The notes under the pieces were generated by a model. That model ran no database searches, was not told where the DNA came from, and worked only from the letters and a program-made list of their open reading frames with translations. DNA of 64,000 nucleotides, taken from the NCBI RefSeq assembly GCF_000297495.1, contig NZ_ALWX01000016.1:1-64000 (forward strand). The letters run 5' to 3'. Below, piece by piece: positions 47,480 through 56,306 of the stretch. A program made the translations under genes and the position numbers. The stretch's first letter is position 1, and the number at the start of each line of letters is the position of its first letter. Origin of the DNA: Janibacter hoylei PVAS-1 (lineage in GTDB: Bacteria > Actinomycetota > Actinomycetes > Actinomycetales > Dermatophilaceae).

Positions 47480-48227
47480 TTAGGCGGGCAGCTCTGCGAC
47501 GGCGACGAAGTTGGCCTTGCGGTGCCCGTCGGTGCGGAAGCCGAGCTCGTCGTCGCACGTGACGAGGACGATCCGGCGGGTGTCGGAGTTGTCTCCCCAG
47601 ACGTCCTGGCTCGTCGTCAGCTCGTCCTTGTCGACGATGTCGGTGCTCGTCACCTCGAAGCGCAGGCGGGCTCCGCCGGGGTAGGACAGGACGACGCCGT
47701 CGCCCTTGGACAACTGCTCGAGGGCGGCGAAGGAGTCGGCCCTCCCGCCCGAGATGACGTGGCCGGCGATGACGGTCGTGCCGGTAGCCCCCGGCCGGAC
47801 CCGGTCGTAGCCGGTGAACCAGATGACCTCGCCGGCGCGCGGGTTGACCTTGCCGTCGCGCAGGCCCTGGGGACCGATCTTCGTCGACAGACCGACCGCG
47901 GGGATGCTCAGCGTGGTCGCGGGGGCGGAGGCGTCGGCAGCGGACCGGCCGGCCTTCGCCTCGGCGGCGGTCTGCGGCGCGTCGGCCGCAGGCGTCACCG
48001 TGACGTCGGGGTCGGGGGCATGGCTCGTGCTCGAGGTGCCCGACGACGAGGTGGCGCTGGTCGACGACGAGGTGGGGGTCGCCCCCCTTCGTGCTCGACG
48101 TCGCAGATGACGAAGGGGAGGTCCCGGACGCCTGCGGGTCGTCACCACCCGCCCCGCAGCCGGTGACGGCCAGGGCGAGCAGGGCGCCGGCGGCGAGAGC
48201 GCGGCGGGAGGGGCGGTGGCGGGGCAT
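47480..48227 (-). CDS. class F sortase with lipoprotein-like signal (one apparent frameshift)
   Basis: A cell-surface transpeptidase-like protein. The catalytic domain holds the His in TTVIAGHVISGG, the Cys in RIVLVTCDDELG and the Arg region RTDGHRKANFVAVA, in the order expected for class E/F sortases. The N-terminus is a signal with lipobox VTGC (LLALAVTGCGAGG), then a Ser/Thr-rich linker. The C6 run at 48082-48087 has one extra base between SSTKG and [13 protein letters not shown]; corrected length is 248 residues. ATG 48227 has AAGG upstream. No LPxTG substrate is visible in this window. Confidence 0.85.
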
Positions 48228-48294
48228 GGGTCTCACCTTGTCATGGGGGGAGCGGGCCGCCCGCGGTCGCGGACGGCCCGCCCGAGTGGTGGGG

Positions 48295-50420
48295 TCAGAC
48301 GCGGTCGGTCTCGATGACCGGGCCGCGAGGCGTGTCGCCCTTCGGGGGCTTGTGGCCCTTGGGCGGCTTGGGCTCCTTCGGGGGCTTGGGCGCCTTCGGA
48401 GGCTTCGGCTCGTTGCTCGCCTCGGGCCACACCATGATCACCGCGGGACGCGGCTGCGTGTTGCCCGTGTAGGGGAAGCGGCTGCGGACATTGGTCGTGC
48501 TCGCGCCGTCGTCCTCGCCCGGGTGCTGGATCGCCGCGAAGACGACGCGGTCGTCCCACTCGATGAGCGGGCCGCAGCACTCGGAGAAGGCCGGGACGGA
48601 GAGGAATTGCTGCAGGTGGCCGGTGTGCTCGCCCTCGAGCGGCATGAGGTACATGCCGTCGCAGTGGCCGAGCGCATTGCCGTCCGTCGAGATCCACAGG
48701 TTGCCCGAGCTGTCGAAGGCGACGTTGTCGGGGCAGGAGATCGGGCTGACCTGCGACTTGTCGTAGCCGTTGAAGTAGGTCTCCGGGTCGCTCGGGTCGC
48801 CGCAGATGAGCACGAGCTTCCAGTCGAAGGCGGTAACCGTGTGGTCGCCCGAGCGCGGGGTGATCTCGAGGACCTGACCGTGCTTGTTCTTCGCGCGGGG
48901 GTTGGCCTCGTCGACCTGACCGGGAGCGCGCTTGGAGTTGTTGGTCAGGGCGGCGTAGACGCGGCCGTTGACGAGGTTGACCTCGACGTCCTCGGGGCGG
49001 TCCATCTTCGTCGGGCCGACCTTGTCGGCGGCCAGCCGGGTGAAGACGAGGACCTCCTCGAGGCTCATGCCGTCGACCTGGGACTCGCCGTCGACGACGA
49101 GGGGCAGCCACTCGCCGGTGCCGTCGTGGAGTCCGTCCCCGGTCCCGTTGCCGGTGAACTTCGCGACGTACAGGTCGCCCTCGTCGAGGAGCGTGCGGTT
49201 GGCGGCGGCGTCGCCCTCGACGTAGGTGCCCGCGGAGACGAACTTGTACATGTAGTCGAAGCGCTCGTCGTCACCCATGTAGACGACGACCCGGCCGTCG
49301 CCGGCGACGACGACGTTGGCGCCCTCGTGCTTGAAGCGGCCGAGCGCGCTCAGCTTGCGCGGCTTGGCGTCGGGCTCGAAGGGGTTGACCTCGACGATCC
49401 AGCCGTGGCGGTGGGCCTCGTTGGGCTCCTTGGTCAGGTCGAAGCGGTCGTCGAGGCGGTCCCAGTTGTGCTGCGCGGCGCTGCCACCGGCCAGGCCGTA
49501 GCGGGCGGCGGCCTCGCCGGCCAGGTCGTCGGAGGGTGCGGCCGGCTGGGTGAAGTAGCCGTTGAAGTTTTCCTCGCCGGAGAGGATGGTCCCCCACGGG
49601 GTGGTGCCGCCAGCGCAGTTGCCGAAGGTGCCGAGCGGCGTCGTGCCGGCCGGGTCGGCGGAGGTCTTGACGAGGTCGCTGCCGCGGGCCGGACCGACGA
49701 GCTCGAAGGGGGTCTCGGCGGTGATGCGGCGGTTGAGCGGGGCCGCCTTGGTGTAGACCCACTTGCTGTTGGCGTTCTTGCGGGTCATCTCCACGACGGT
49801 CATGCCGTGGGCGTTCATCGTGATCTGCACCTGGTCGTCGGTGAGCGACGCGGCGTCGGTGTAGCCGTGGAACATCAGCTCGTTGTTGGTGTACTCGTTG
49901 TTGACGACGAGCACGGCCTGGTTGGCGCTGCCGTTGCGCAGGACGCCGACGTAGTCGCAGTTGTAGCCCATCTGACCGGCCTGGGCGGCGGCCGTCTGGT
50001 GGTCGAAGTCGAAGGCGGGGGCACCGGCGAGGACCGGGTCGCCCCAGGCGATGATCGGGGCCCAGCGGAAGCCCTCGGGCACGACGACCTCGTCGGTGCC
50101 GGCGTTGACCGGGTCGATCCCGATGAAGCCGAAGGGGGGCGGTCTTGCCCGGCCCGGGGGGCGGCGACGGCGGGCTCGGCGAGCGCGGTGCCGGCGGCGG
50201 TCGTCAGACCGGCGAGCGCGGCGGCGGCGCCACCGGCCTTGAGCACCGAGCGGCGCGACGCGGCCACGACGTCACCGAAGTACTCGTTGTCCGAGGTGTT
50301 GGGGACCGGCTTGCTGCACGCGTCGTTGCACTTCCACAGGCAGGTGGCGGCGGAGCGGCCGCCGTCCCGGTGGCCTGCGGCCAGCGGCAGCAGGGTGCGG
50401 TCGTTGCGGGGTGGCGTCAT
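48295..50420 (-). CDS. PhoX-like (DUF839) secreted phosphatase (one apparent frameshift)
   Basis: About 708 residues. The N-terminus has a twin-arginine signal, SRRSVLKAGGAAAALAGLTT, after a 60-residue leader. The body is a DUF839/PhoX beta-propeller with NNEYTNNELMFHGY, GTTPWGTILSGEENFNGYF, HRHGWIVEVNPFEP and RPEDVEVNL. It resembles calcium/iron-dependent alkaline phosphatases that release phosphate from organic esters outside the cell. A C-terminal Lys-Pro repeat (KPPK at 6-residue intervals, nt 48332-48412) ends it. The G6 run at 50134-50139 lacks one base, splitting RPP from FGFIGIDPVNAG. AGGAG precedes ATG 50420. Confidence 0.85.
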
Positions 50421-50527
50421 GACTTCTCCTCCGAGGGCCCGGGGTGGGCGGGGTGGCGCAAGGGACGGGCGAAAACCTAGGGAGGCGAAGGTCACCCCCG
50501 GCGTCGCCGAGGTGGCGTGCAGGTGAC

Positions 50528-50549
50528 GCTCACCCGAATGTCACATGTA
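50528..50549. promoter_or_regulatory. PHO-box-like direct repeat
   Basis: Two 11-base units, GCTCACCCGAA and TGTCACATGTA, share TCAC at the same offset. The first resembles the actinobacterial PhoP direct-repeat unit GTTCACCCGGC at 8 of 11 positions. It lies about 110 bases upstream of the PhoX-like gene and overlaps the divergent gene's promoter. The second unit is weak. Confidence 0.3.
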
Positions 50550-50567
50550 GTGACCTGTGGGTAACAT
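50539..50567 (+). promoter_or_regulatory. promoter of the deaminase/aldolase gene with overlapping dyad
   Basis: TGTCAC (50539-50544) and TAACAT (50562-50567) are 17 bases apart, a normal -35/-10 spacing, and the GTG at 50575 would be the first transcribed codon. The dyad GTCACATGTAGTGAC (50540-50554) overlaps the -35 and could bind a regulator. Confidence 0.5.
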
Positions 50568-50574
50568 CAATGGC

Positions 50575-51732
50575 GTGAGCAGAGCTGCTGTGTGGGACCG
50601 GGCGACGGCCGGGCGGTCGGCCCCCTTCGCCGTCGTCGACCTCGATGCCTTCGACGCCAATGCCGCCGACCTCGTGCGGCGGGCCGCCGGCCGGCCGATC
50701 CGGGTGGCGAGCAAGTCGATCCGGGTGCGGTACCTGCTCGAGCGGGCGCTGGCCCGCGAGGGCTTCGCGGGGGTGATGTCCTACGCCCTTCCCGAGGCGC
50801 TGTGGCTCGTGGGGGAGGGCGTGCGTGATGTCTTCGTCGCCTACCCGACGGCCGACCGGGAGGCGCTGGACCGGCTGGCCGCGGACGAGCATGCTCTGAC
50901 CCAGGTCTCCGTCGTCGTCGACTCGGTGGAGCACGTCGACGCGCTGCGCCGCTGGCTGCCGAAGGGGGTCCCGCTGCGCGTCGTCGTCGACGTCGACGCC
51001 TCCCTGCGCATCGGCCCGGTCCACCTCGGGGTGCGGCGGAGCCCCACGCGCAGCCCGCGGGCCGCGGCGAAGGTCGCGCAGGCCGCGCGGGCGGCCGGCT
51101 TCGCCGTCGTCGGCGTGATGTTCTACGACGCCCAGATCGCCGGGCTGCCCGACAGCTCGCCGGCGGTCCGGCTCGTCAAGGCACGCAGCGATGCCTCGCT
51201 GCGACGCCGTCGCGGTCGGGTGCGCTCGGCAGTCGAGTCCGTCGTCGGACCGCTGGAGATCGTCAACGGCGGTGGCACCGGCTCGCTCGAGGTGACGGGG
51301 GCCGATCCCTCGCTCACCGAGCTGGCCGCGGGGTCCGGGCTCATCGGGCCGACGCTCTTCGACGGCTACGACGCCTTCACCCCGCACCCCGCGGTGGCCT
51401 TCGCCCTGCCCGTCGTGCGGCGCCCGGCGGCCGACGTCGTCACCTGCTTCTCCGGCGGCTACATCGCCTCGGGGCCGGCCGGGGACTCGCGGGTCCCGTC
51501 GGTGCACCACCCGGAGGGCCTGCGACTCATCGGCACCGAGGGTGCAGGTGAGGTGCAGACTCCCCTGCGGGGCAAGGCCGCTCGTGACCTCGCGATCGGT
51601 GATCGCGTGTGGTGGCGGCATGCCAAGGCGGGCGAGCTCGCCGAGCGCTTCGACGAGTACGTCGTCATCAGCGGGGACGAGGTCGTCGACGTCGTCCCGA
51701 CCTACCGCGGCGAGGGAAGGACCTTCGGATGA
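50575..51732 (+). CDS. PLP-dependent amino acid deaminase/aldolase (alanine racemase-like N-domain)
   Basis: A 385-residue fold-type III PLP enzyme. FAVVDLDAFDANAADLVRRA and IRVASKSIRVRYLLERA hold the PLP-binding Lys in the barrel. VVVDVDASLRIGPVHLGVRR and EIVNGGGTGSLEVT (phosphate loop) follow, with a C-terminal D-threonine-aldolase-like domain (GYIASGPAGDSRVPSVHHPE). The reaction, deamination or aldol cleavage of a D- or beta-hydroxy amino acid, is not decided by sequence. GTG 50575 is chosen because it coincides with the predicted transcription start; GTG 50557 is an alternative. The stop overlaps the oxidase gene. Confidence 0.8.
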   Translation: MSRAAVWDRATAGRSAPFAVVDLDAFDANAADLVRRAAGRPIRVASKSIRVRYLLERALAREGFAGVMSYALPEALWLVGEGVRDVFVAYPTADREALDRLAADEHALTQVSVVVDSVEHVDALRRWLPKGVPLRVVVDVDASLRIGPVHLGVRRSPTRSPRAAAKVAQAARAAGFAVVGVMFYDAQIAGLPDSSPAVRLVKARSDASLRRRRGRVRSAVESVVGPLEIVNGGGTGSLEVTGADPSLTELAAGSGLIGPTLFDGYDAFTPHPAVAFALPVVRRPAADVVTCFSGGYIASGPAGDSRVPSVHHPEGLRLIGTEGAGEVQTPLRGKAARDLAIGDRVWWRHAKAGELAERFDEYVVISGDEVVDVVPTYRGEGRTFG

Positions 51733-53036
51733 CCGGCCGCCACAGCGCCAGCTGGTCGAACTGGGCGGGCAATGTCACCGACTCGGCGGCCGTGCTCAGC
51801 CCGCGCACCCAGGACGAGCTCGTCGAGATGGTGCACTCGAGCGCCGCAGCCGGCCGGCGGATCCGCCCCGTCGGCAGCGGGCACTCCTTCACGCCCATCG
51901 CGCAGGCCGGCGACACCCGGCTGAGCCTGAGGCACCTGAGCGGCATCGTCGCCGCCGACCGGGCCACCGGACACGTGCGGGTGCTGGCGGGGACCCCCCT
52001 TCGCGTCCTCAACCGGGCCCTCGACCTGCTGGGGCTGGCCATGCCCAACCTCGGCGACATCGACGCCCAGACCCTCGCCGGGGCCACTTCGACCGGCACG
52101 CACGGCACCGGGGCCACCCTCCCGGGGCTGTCCGCCGGCATCGTCGGTCTGCGCCTCGTCACCCCCGACGGCGCGAGCCGCTGGGTCGACGAGAGCGACC
52201 CCGAGCTCTTCGGCGCGGCCCGCGTCGGCCTCGGGGCCCTCGGGGTGGTCACCGAGATCGAGCTGGCCTGCCTGCCGGCCTACCGCCTGCGGGCGGTCGA
52301 GCGGCCGGACTCGCTCGACGCGGTGCTGCCGCGCATCCAGGAGCACTTCGACGCCCACCGGCACTTCGAGCTCTACTGGTTCCCCGGGACGCGGCGGGTG
52401 CAGACCAAGGCCAACGACCTCATCGCCGACGACGTCGGCGAGCCGCTCGCCCCCTGGCGGCGTCGCCTCGACGACGAGCTGCTGTCCAACACCGTCTTCG
52501 GCGCGGCCAACCGGGTGCTCACCGCGGTGCCGCGGGCGGTGCTGCCCTTCAACGCGGTCGCGGCCCGGGCGCTCACCGAGCGGTCGTACACGGCGCCCTC
52601 GCACGAGGTCTTCGTGACGCCGCGGACGGTGCGCTTCGTCGAGTCGGAGTACGCCGTGCCGCGCGAGGCCGTCGCCGACGTGCTCACCGACCTCGTCGCC
52701 TGGGTCGAGCGGCACCGCGAGCCGATCAGCTTCCCCGTCGAGGTGCGGGTGGCCGCGCCCGACGACATGTGGCTGTCGACGGGGTACGAGCGGGCCAATG
52801 CCTATGTCGCGGTGCACCAGTACCACCGGGGTGACCGCCGGGCCTACTTCGCGGCCTTCGAGGAGATCGTGGCAGCGCACGCCGGCCGCCCGCACTGGGG
52901 CAAGCTACACGGCCTGGGCGCCGAGCAGCTCGCCGACCTCTACCCGCGTCACGGCGACTTCGTCGCCCTGCGGGACCGGCTGGACCCCGAGCGGGTCCTG
53001 ACCAACGACTACCTGGACCGCGTGCTCGGCCCCTGA
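51729..53036 (+). CDS. D-arabinono-1,4-lactone oxidase-like FAD enzyme
   Basis: A 435-residue VAO-type flavoprotein. The FAD domain shows IRPVGSGHSFTPIAQAGD and AGATSTGTHGTGATLPGL, and SAGIVGLRLVTPDGASRWVD follows. The C-terminal ALO domain ends with GRPHWGKLHGLGAEQLADLY, which in the family binds FAD and the sugar lactone. It oxidises an aldono-lactone or alditol; the exact sugar is unknown. Overlaps the PLP enzyme gene by 4 bases, so the two form an operon. Confidence 0.85.
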   Translation: MTGRHSASWSNWAGNVTDSAAVLSPRTQDELVEMVHSSAAAGRRIRPVGSGHSFTPIAQAGDTRLSLRHLSGIVAADRATGHVRVLAGTPLRVLNRALDLLGLAMPNLGDIDAQTLAGATSTGTHGTGATLPGLSAGIVGLRLVTPDGASRWVDESDPELFGAARVGLGALGVVTEIELACLPAYRLRAVERPDSLDAVLPRIQEHFDAHRHFELYWFPGTRRVQTKANDLIADDVGEPLAPWRRRLDDELLSNTVFGAANRVLTAVPRAVLPFNAVAARALTERSYTAPSHEVFVTPRTVRFVESEYAVPREAVADVLTDLVAWVERHREPISFPVEVRVAAPDDMWLSTGYERANAYVAVHQYHRGDRRAYFAAFEEIVAAHAGRPHWGKLHGLGAEQLADLYPRHGDFVALRDRLDPERVLTNDYLDRVLGP

Positions 53037-53038
53037 CC

Positions 53039-53124
53039 GCGCATCTCCCTAGGGAAATGCGCCCTGGGTCCGTATTTCCCTAAGGAAATGCGCCCTGGGT
53101 CCGCATTTCCCTAGGGAAATGCGC
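53039..53124. repeat. three tandem 20-bp palindromes, period 31 bp
   Basis: Copies at 53041-53060, 53072-53091 and 53103-53122 match GCATTTCCCTAGGGAAATGC (copy 3 perfect, copies 1 and 2 with small changes). They are joined by two identical 11-base spacers, GCCCTGGGTCC. Each can fold into a stem or bind a dimeric protein. They fill the gap between the converging oxidase and korB genes. A terminator array or protein-binding cluster is likely; CRISPR is excluded by identical spacers and small unit size. Confidence 0.85.
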
Positions 53125-53130
53125 GCGGGG

Positions 53131-54231
53131 TCACTCGACGGTCCAGGTGTCCTTGCCGTGGAGCAGGGACTGGAGGTCGTCGTCGGTGGCCGGGCCGCCG
53201 GCGAGATCGATCGCCGACTCGACCTGGGCGCGGGTCTGGTCGTCGTAGGTGGGGCGCTCGACCGCGCGGAAGATGCCCATCGGCACGTGCGTCATCGACT
53301 CGGAGTCGAGCCGGCTGATCGAGAAGGCCTGGCTCGGGTCGGAGAGCGTCACGTCGTGGACGATGACGTGGTCGGCGAGGCCCTGGCCGGCGACCTCGGC
53401 CTCCGGCACGAAGCGGACGGACCCCCCTTCGCCACGGACCAGCAGCTCGCGCTCGCCCTCGTCACCGATGGCGACGGGCTCGCCGTCGCGCAGGTGGACC
53501 AGGCGTGCCTTCTGCTGCTCGACGTCCTTGATGAGCTCGAAGGCGCCGTCGTTGAAGATCGGGCAGTTCTGGTAGATCTCGACGATCGACGTGCCGCGGT
53601 GGGCGGCCGCCGCCTTGAGCACCTCGGTGAGGTGCTTGCGGTCGGAGTCCATCGTCCGCGCGACGAAGGTGCCCTCCGCGCCGAGCGCGAGCGAGACCGG
53701 GTTGAAGGGGGCGTCCACGCTGCCCATCGGCGAAGATTTCGTCACCAGGCCCGGCTGCGAGGTCGGGCTGTACTGCCCCTTGGTCAGGCCGTAGATGCGG
53801 TTGTTGAAGAGCAGGATCGTCATGTTGACGTTGCGCCGCATCGCGTGGATGAGGTGGTTGCCACCGATCGAGAGGGCGTCGCCGTCACCCGTCACGACCC
53901 ACACGGACAGGTCGGGGCGGCTCGTCGCCAGACCCGTCGCGATCGCCGGCGCGCGACCGTGGATCGAGTGCATGCCGTACGTGTCGAGGTAGTACGGGAA
54001 CCGCGAGGAGCAGCCGATACCGGAGACGAAGGTGATGTTTTCCTTGCGCAGGCCCAGCTCGGGCAGGAAGCCCTGGACGGCCGCGAGGATGGCGTAGTCG
54101 CCGCACCCCGGGCACCAGCGCACCTCCTGGTCGGAGGCGAAGTCCTTGCGGGTCTGCTTCTCGCCCTCGGGGAGGGTGGGGACGCCGTCGGTGCCGGAGG
54201 CGACCGTGGGGATGCCGAGATCGATGCTCAT
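53131..54231 (-). CDS. korB: 2-oxoacid:ferredoxin oxidoreductase beta subunit
   Basis: The ThDP-binding subunit of 2-oxoglutarate:ferredoxin oxidoreductase. The 366-residue protein has VRWCPGCGDYAILAAVQGFL with cluster/ThDP cysteines, VSGIGCSSRFPYYL, VVTGDGDALSIGGNHLIHAM as the ThDP motif, and LLFNNRIYGLTKGQYSPTS. Such KorAB enzymes replace the NAD-linked complex in several actinobacteria and deliver electrons to ferredoxin. ATG 54231 lies 2 bases after korA's stop. Confidence 0.93.
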   Translation of the reverse strand: MSIDLGIPTVASGTDGVPTLPEGEKQTRKDFASDQEVRWCPGCGDYAILAAVQGFLPELGLRKENITFVSGIGCSSRFPYYLDTYGMHSIHGRAPAIATGLATSRPDLSVWVVTGDGDALSIGGNHLIHAMRRNVNMTILLFNNRIYGLTKGQYSPTSQPGLVTKSSPMGSVDAPFNPVSLALGAEGTFVARTMDSDRKHLTEVLKAAAAHRGTSIVEIYQNCPIFNDGAFELIKDVEQQKARLVHLRDGEPVAIGDEGERELLVRGEGGSVRFVPEAEVAGQGLADHVIVHDVTLSDPSQAFSISRLDSESMTHVPMGIFRAVERPTYDDQTRAQVESAIDLAGGPATDDDLQSLLHGKDTWTVE

Positions 54232-54233
54232 GC

Positions 54234-56105
54234 TCAGACCTCCTGGAGGGCTGCGTCGATGACCTCGGCCAGGTCGGCGACCTTGAAGGGCAGGCCGCGG
54301 ACCGAGGTGTGGGACCGGACGTCGACGAGGTACTTCGCGCGCAGCAGCATCGCCAGCTGCCCGAGGTTCATCTCGGGGACGATGACGCGGTCGTAGCGGG
54401 CGAGGACCTCGCCGGTGTTGGCCGGGAAGGGGTTCAGGTGGCGCAGGTGCGCGTGGGCGACGGCCTTGCCGGCCGAGCGCAGGCGGCGCACCGCCGCGAG
54501 GTTGGGCCCGTAGGTCGAGCCCCAGCCGAGGACGAGGACCTTGGCCTCGCCGCTCGGGTCGTCGACCTCGAGGTCGCCGATGGAGTCGGCGATCTTGTCG
54601 ACCTTGGCCTGGCGGGTGCGGACCATGAGGTCGTGGTTGTCGGGGTCGTAGGAGATGTTGCCGGTGACGGCGTCCTTCTCGATGCCACCGATGCGGTGCT
54701 CGAGACCGGGCGTGCCGGGCACCGCCCACGGGCGGGCCAGCGTCGCCTCGTCCCGGACGTAGGGGTGGAAGGTGGGATTGCCCTTCGCGTCCGTGGCATT
54801 GGGCTCGGTGGCCAGCTCGGCGGGGAAGCTCGGCAGGTCCGCGACCTGCGGCACCTGCCAGGGCTCGGAACCGTTGGCCAGGTAGCCGTCGGAGAGCACG
54901 AAGACGGGGGTGCGGTAGACCGTCGCGATCCGCACGGCCTCCAGGGCCGCGTCGAAGCAGTCGGCCGAGGTCTGCGGGGCGATGATCGGCACGGGCGACT
55001 CGCCGTTGCGGCCGAACATCGCCTGCAGCAGGTCGGACTGCTCGGTCTTGGTCGGCAGGCCGGTCGAGGGCCCGCCGCGCTGGACGTCGACGATGACGAG
55101 CGGCAGCTCGAGGCTCACGGCCAGGCCGATCGTCTCCGACTTCAGCGCGACGCCCGGGCCGGACGTCGTCGTCACCCCGACCGCGCCGCCGAAGGAGGCG
55201 CCGAGCGCGACGCCGATGCCGGCGATCTCGTCCTCGGCCTGCACGGTCGTCACGCCGTGGCGCTTGAAGCCGGAGAGGGCGTGGAGGATGTCGCTCGCAG
55301 GAGTGATCGGGTAGGAGCCGAGCACGAGCGGGCGGCCGGCGCGGTGCGCACCGGCGACGAGGCCGAGGGAGAGTGCGGTGTTGCCGGTGATGTTGCGGTA
55401 GGTGCCGGGCGGGGTGGGTGCGGCTGCGACGGTGAAGGGGACGGCGAAGTCCTCGGTCGTCTCGCCGTAGTTCCAGCCGGCGCGCAGGGCGGCGAGGTTG
55501 GCGGCGAGGATGTCGGGCTTGGCGCCGAACTTCGAGGTGAGGAAGTCCTCGGTCGCGCTCGTCGGGCGCGAGTACATCCACGACAGCAGGCCGAGGGCGA
55601 ACATGTTCTTCGCCCGCTCCTTCTCCTTGCGCGTCAGCGAGTCGAAGTCGGCGAGCGCCTCGACGGTGATCGACGTCAGGGGCAGGGCGTGGACGTGCCA
55701 GGACTCGAGGGTGTCGTCGTCGACCGGGCTGGTGGTCCAGCCGACCTTCTTGAGGTTGCGCGTGGTGAACTCGTCGGTGTTGACGATGATCGTCGCGCCG
55801 CGGGGCACGTCGGCGAGATTGGCCTTGAGGGCCGCGGGGTTCATCGCGACGAGCACGTCGGGGGCGTCGCCCGGGGTGAGGATGTCCCAGCTGGCGAAGT
55901 GCAGCTGGAAGGAGCTGACGCCCGGGATCGTGCCCTGGGGGGCGCGGATCTCCGCGGGGAAGTTCGGCAGGGTCGACAGGTCGTTGCCCAGCGCGGCGCT
56001 GTCGGCGGTGAACCGGTCTCCCGTCATCTGCATGCCGTCACCGGAGTCACCGGCGAAGCGGATGATGACGCGGTCCTTGGCCTGGGCTGTCGCTGTGCTG
56101 CTCAT
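54234..56105 (-). CDS. korA: 2-oxoacid:ferredoxin oxidoreductase alpha subunit (gamma-alpha fusion)
   Basis: The fused gamma-alpha subunit, 623 residues. The N-terminal gamma domain begins RVIIRFAGDSGDGMQMTGD and contains PNFPAEIRAPQGTIPGVSSF. The alpha domain from about residue 205 has YPITPASDILHALSGF, QAEDEIAGIGVALGASFGG, TTTSGPGVALKSETIGLA and QRGGPSTGLPTKTEQSDL, all typical of KorA. ATG 56105 (MSSTATAQAKD) fits better than an upstream in-frame start. The region upstream, 56201-56233, holds a repeated dyad. Confidence 0.93.
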   Translation of the reverse strand: MSSTATAQAKDRVIIRFAGDSGDGMQMTGDRFTADSAALGNDLSTLPNFPAEIRAPQGTIPGVSSFQLHFASWDILTPGDAPDVLVAMNPAALKANLADVPRGATIIVNTDEFTTRNLKKVGWTTSPVDDDTLESWHVHALPLTSITVEALADFDSLTRKEKERAKNMFALGLLSWMYSRPTSATEDFLTSKFGAKPDILAANLAALRAGWNYGETTEDFAVPFTVAAAPTPPGTYRNITGNTALSLGLVAGAHRAGRPLVLGSYPITPASDILHALSGFKRHGVTTVQAEDEIAGIGVALGASFGGAVGVTTTSGPGVALKSETIGLAVSLELPLVIVDVQRGGPSTGLPTKTEQSDLLQAMFGRNGESPVPIIAPQTSADCFDAALEAVRIATVYRTPVFVLSDGYLANGSEPWQVPQVADLPSFPAELATEPNATDAKGNPTFHPYVRDEATLARPWAVPGTPGLEHRIGGIEKDAVTGNISYDPDNHDLMVRTRQAKVDKIADSIGDLEVDDPSGEAKVLVLGWGSTYGPNLAAVRRLRSAGKAVAHAHLRHLNPFPANTGEVLARYDRVIVPEMNLGQLAMLLRAKYLVDVRSHTSVRGLPFKVADLAEVIDAALQEV

Positions 56106-56200
56106 GGTGGGTGGTCGTGCCCCTTGCAGGTCGGTCGTGCCGCGGGGTCCCCCGGGGCGTCCGTCCATGGTAAGGCGGACCTGCCTTCCGATTTCAGTCG

Positions 56201-56233
56201 GTCACGTTATGAGATGGATAACGTCACGTTATG
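56201..56233. promoter_or_regulatory. repeated dyad upstream of korAB
   Basis: GTCACGTTATG occurs at 56201-56211 and 56223-56233, a 22-base (two-helical-turn) direct repeat. CGTTAT (56205-56210) and ATAACG (56218-56223) form an inverted repeat with a 7-base spacer. On the minus strand CATAAC could be a -10 for korA. This looks like an operator for a dimeric regulator, identity unknown. A 29-codon open frame (56231-56320) overlaps it but resembles no family. Confidence 0.5.
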
Positions 56234-56240
56234 GACGAAG

Positions 56241-56272
56241 GCTCCGGACCCACGCCGAAGGGGGTCCGGAGC
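56241..56272 (-). terminator. hairpin terminator for the DUF4870 operon
   Basis: GCTCCGGACCC and GGGTCCGGAGC form a perfect 11-bp stem around a 10-base loop, 35 bases beyond the stop of the leftward-transcribed gene at 56307. No T-run follows, as is common in this sequence. Confidence 0.6.
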
Positions 56273-56306
56273 CGCCGGGTCGATGCCGAGCTGACCGAGG
56301 TGCTCG

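Noticed and set aside
53039-53124. Repeat array as a CRISPR
   Set aside because: Three palindromic units with identical 11-base spacers and no cas genes do not fit a CRISPR array.
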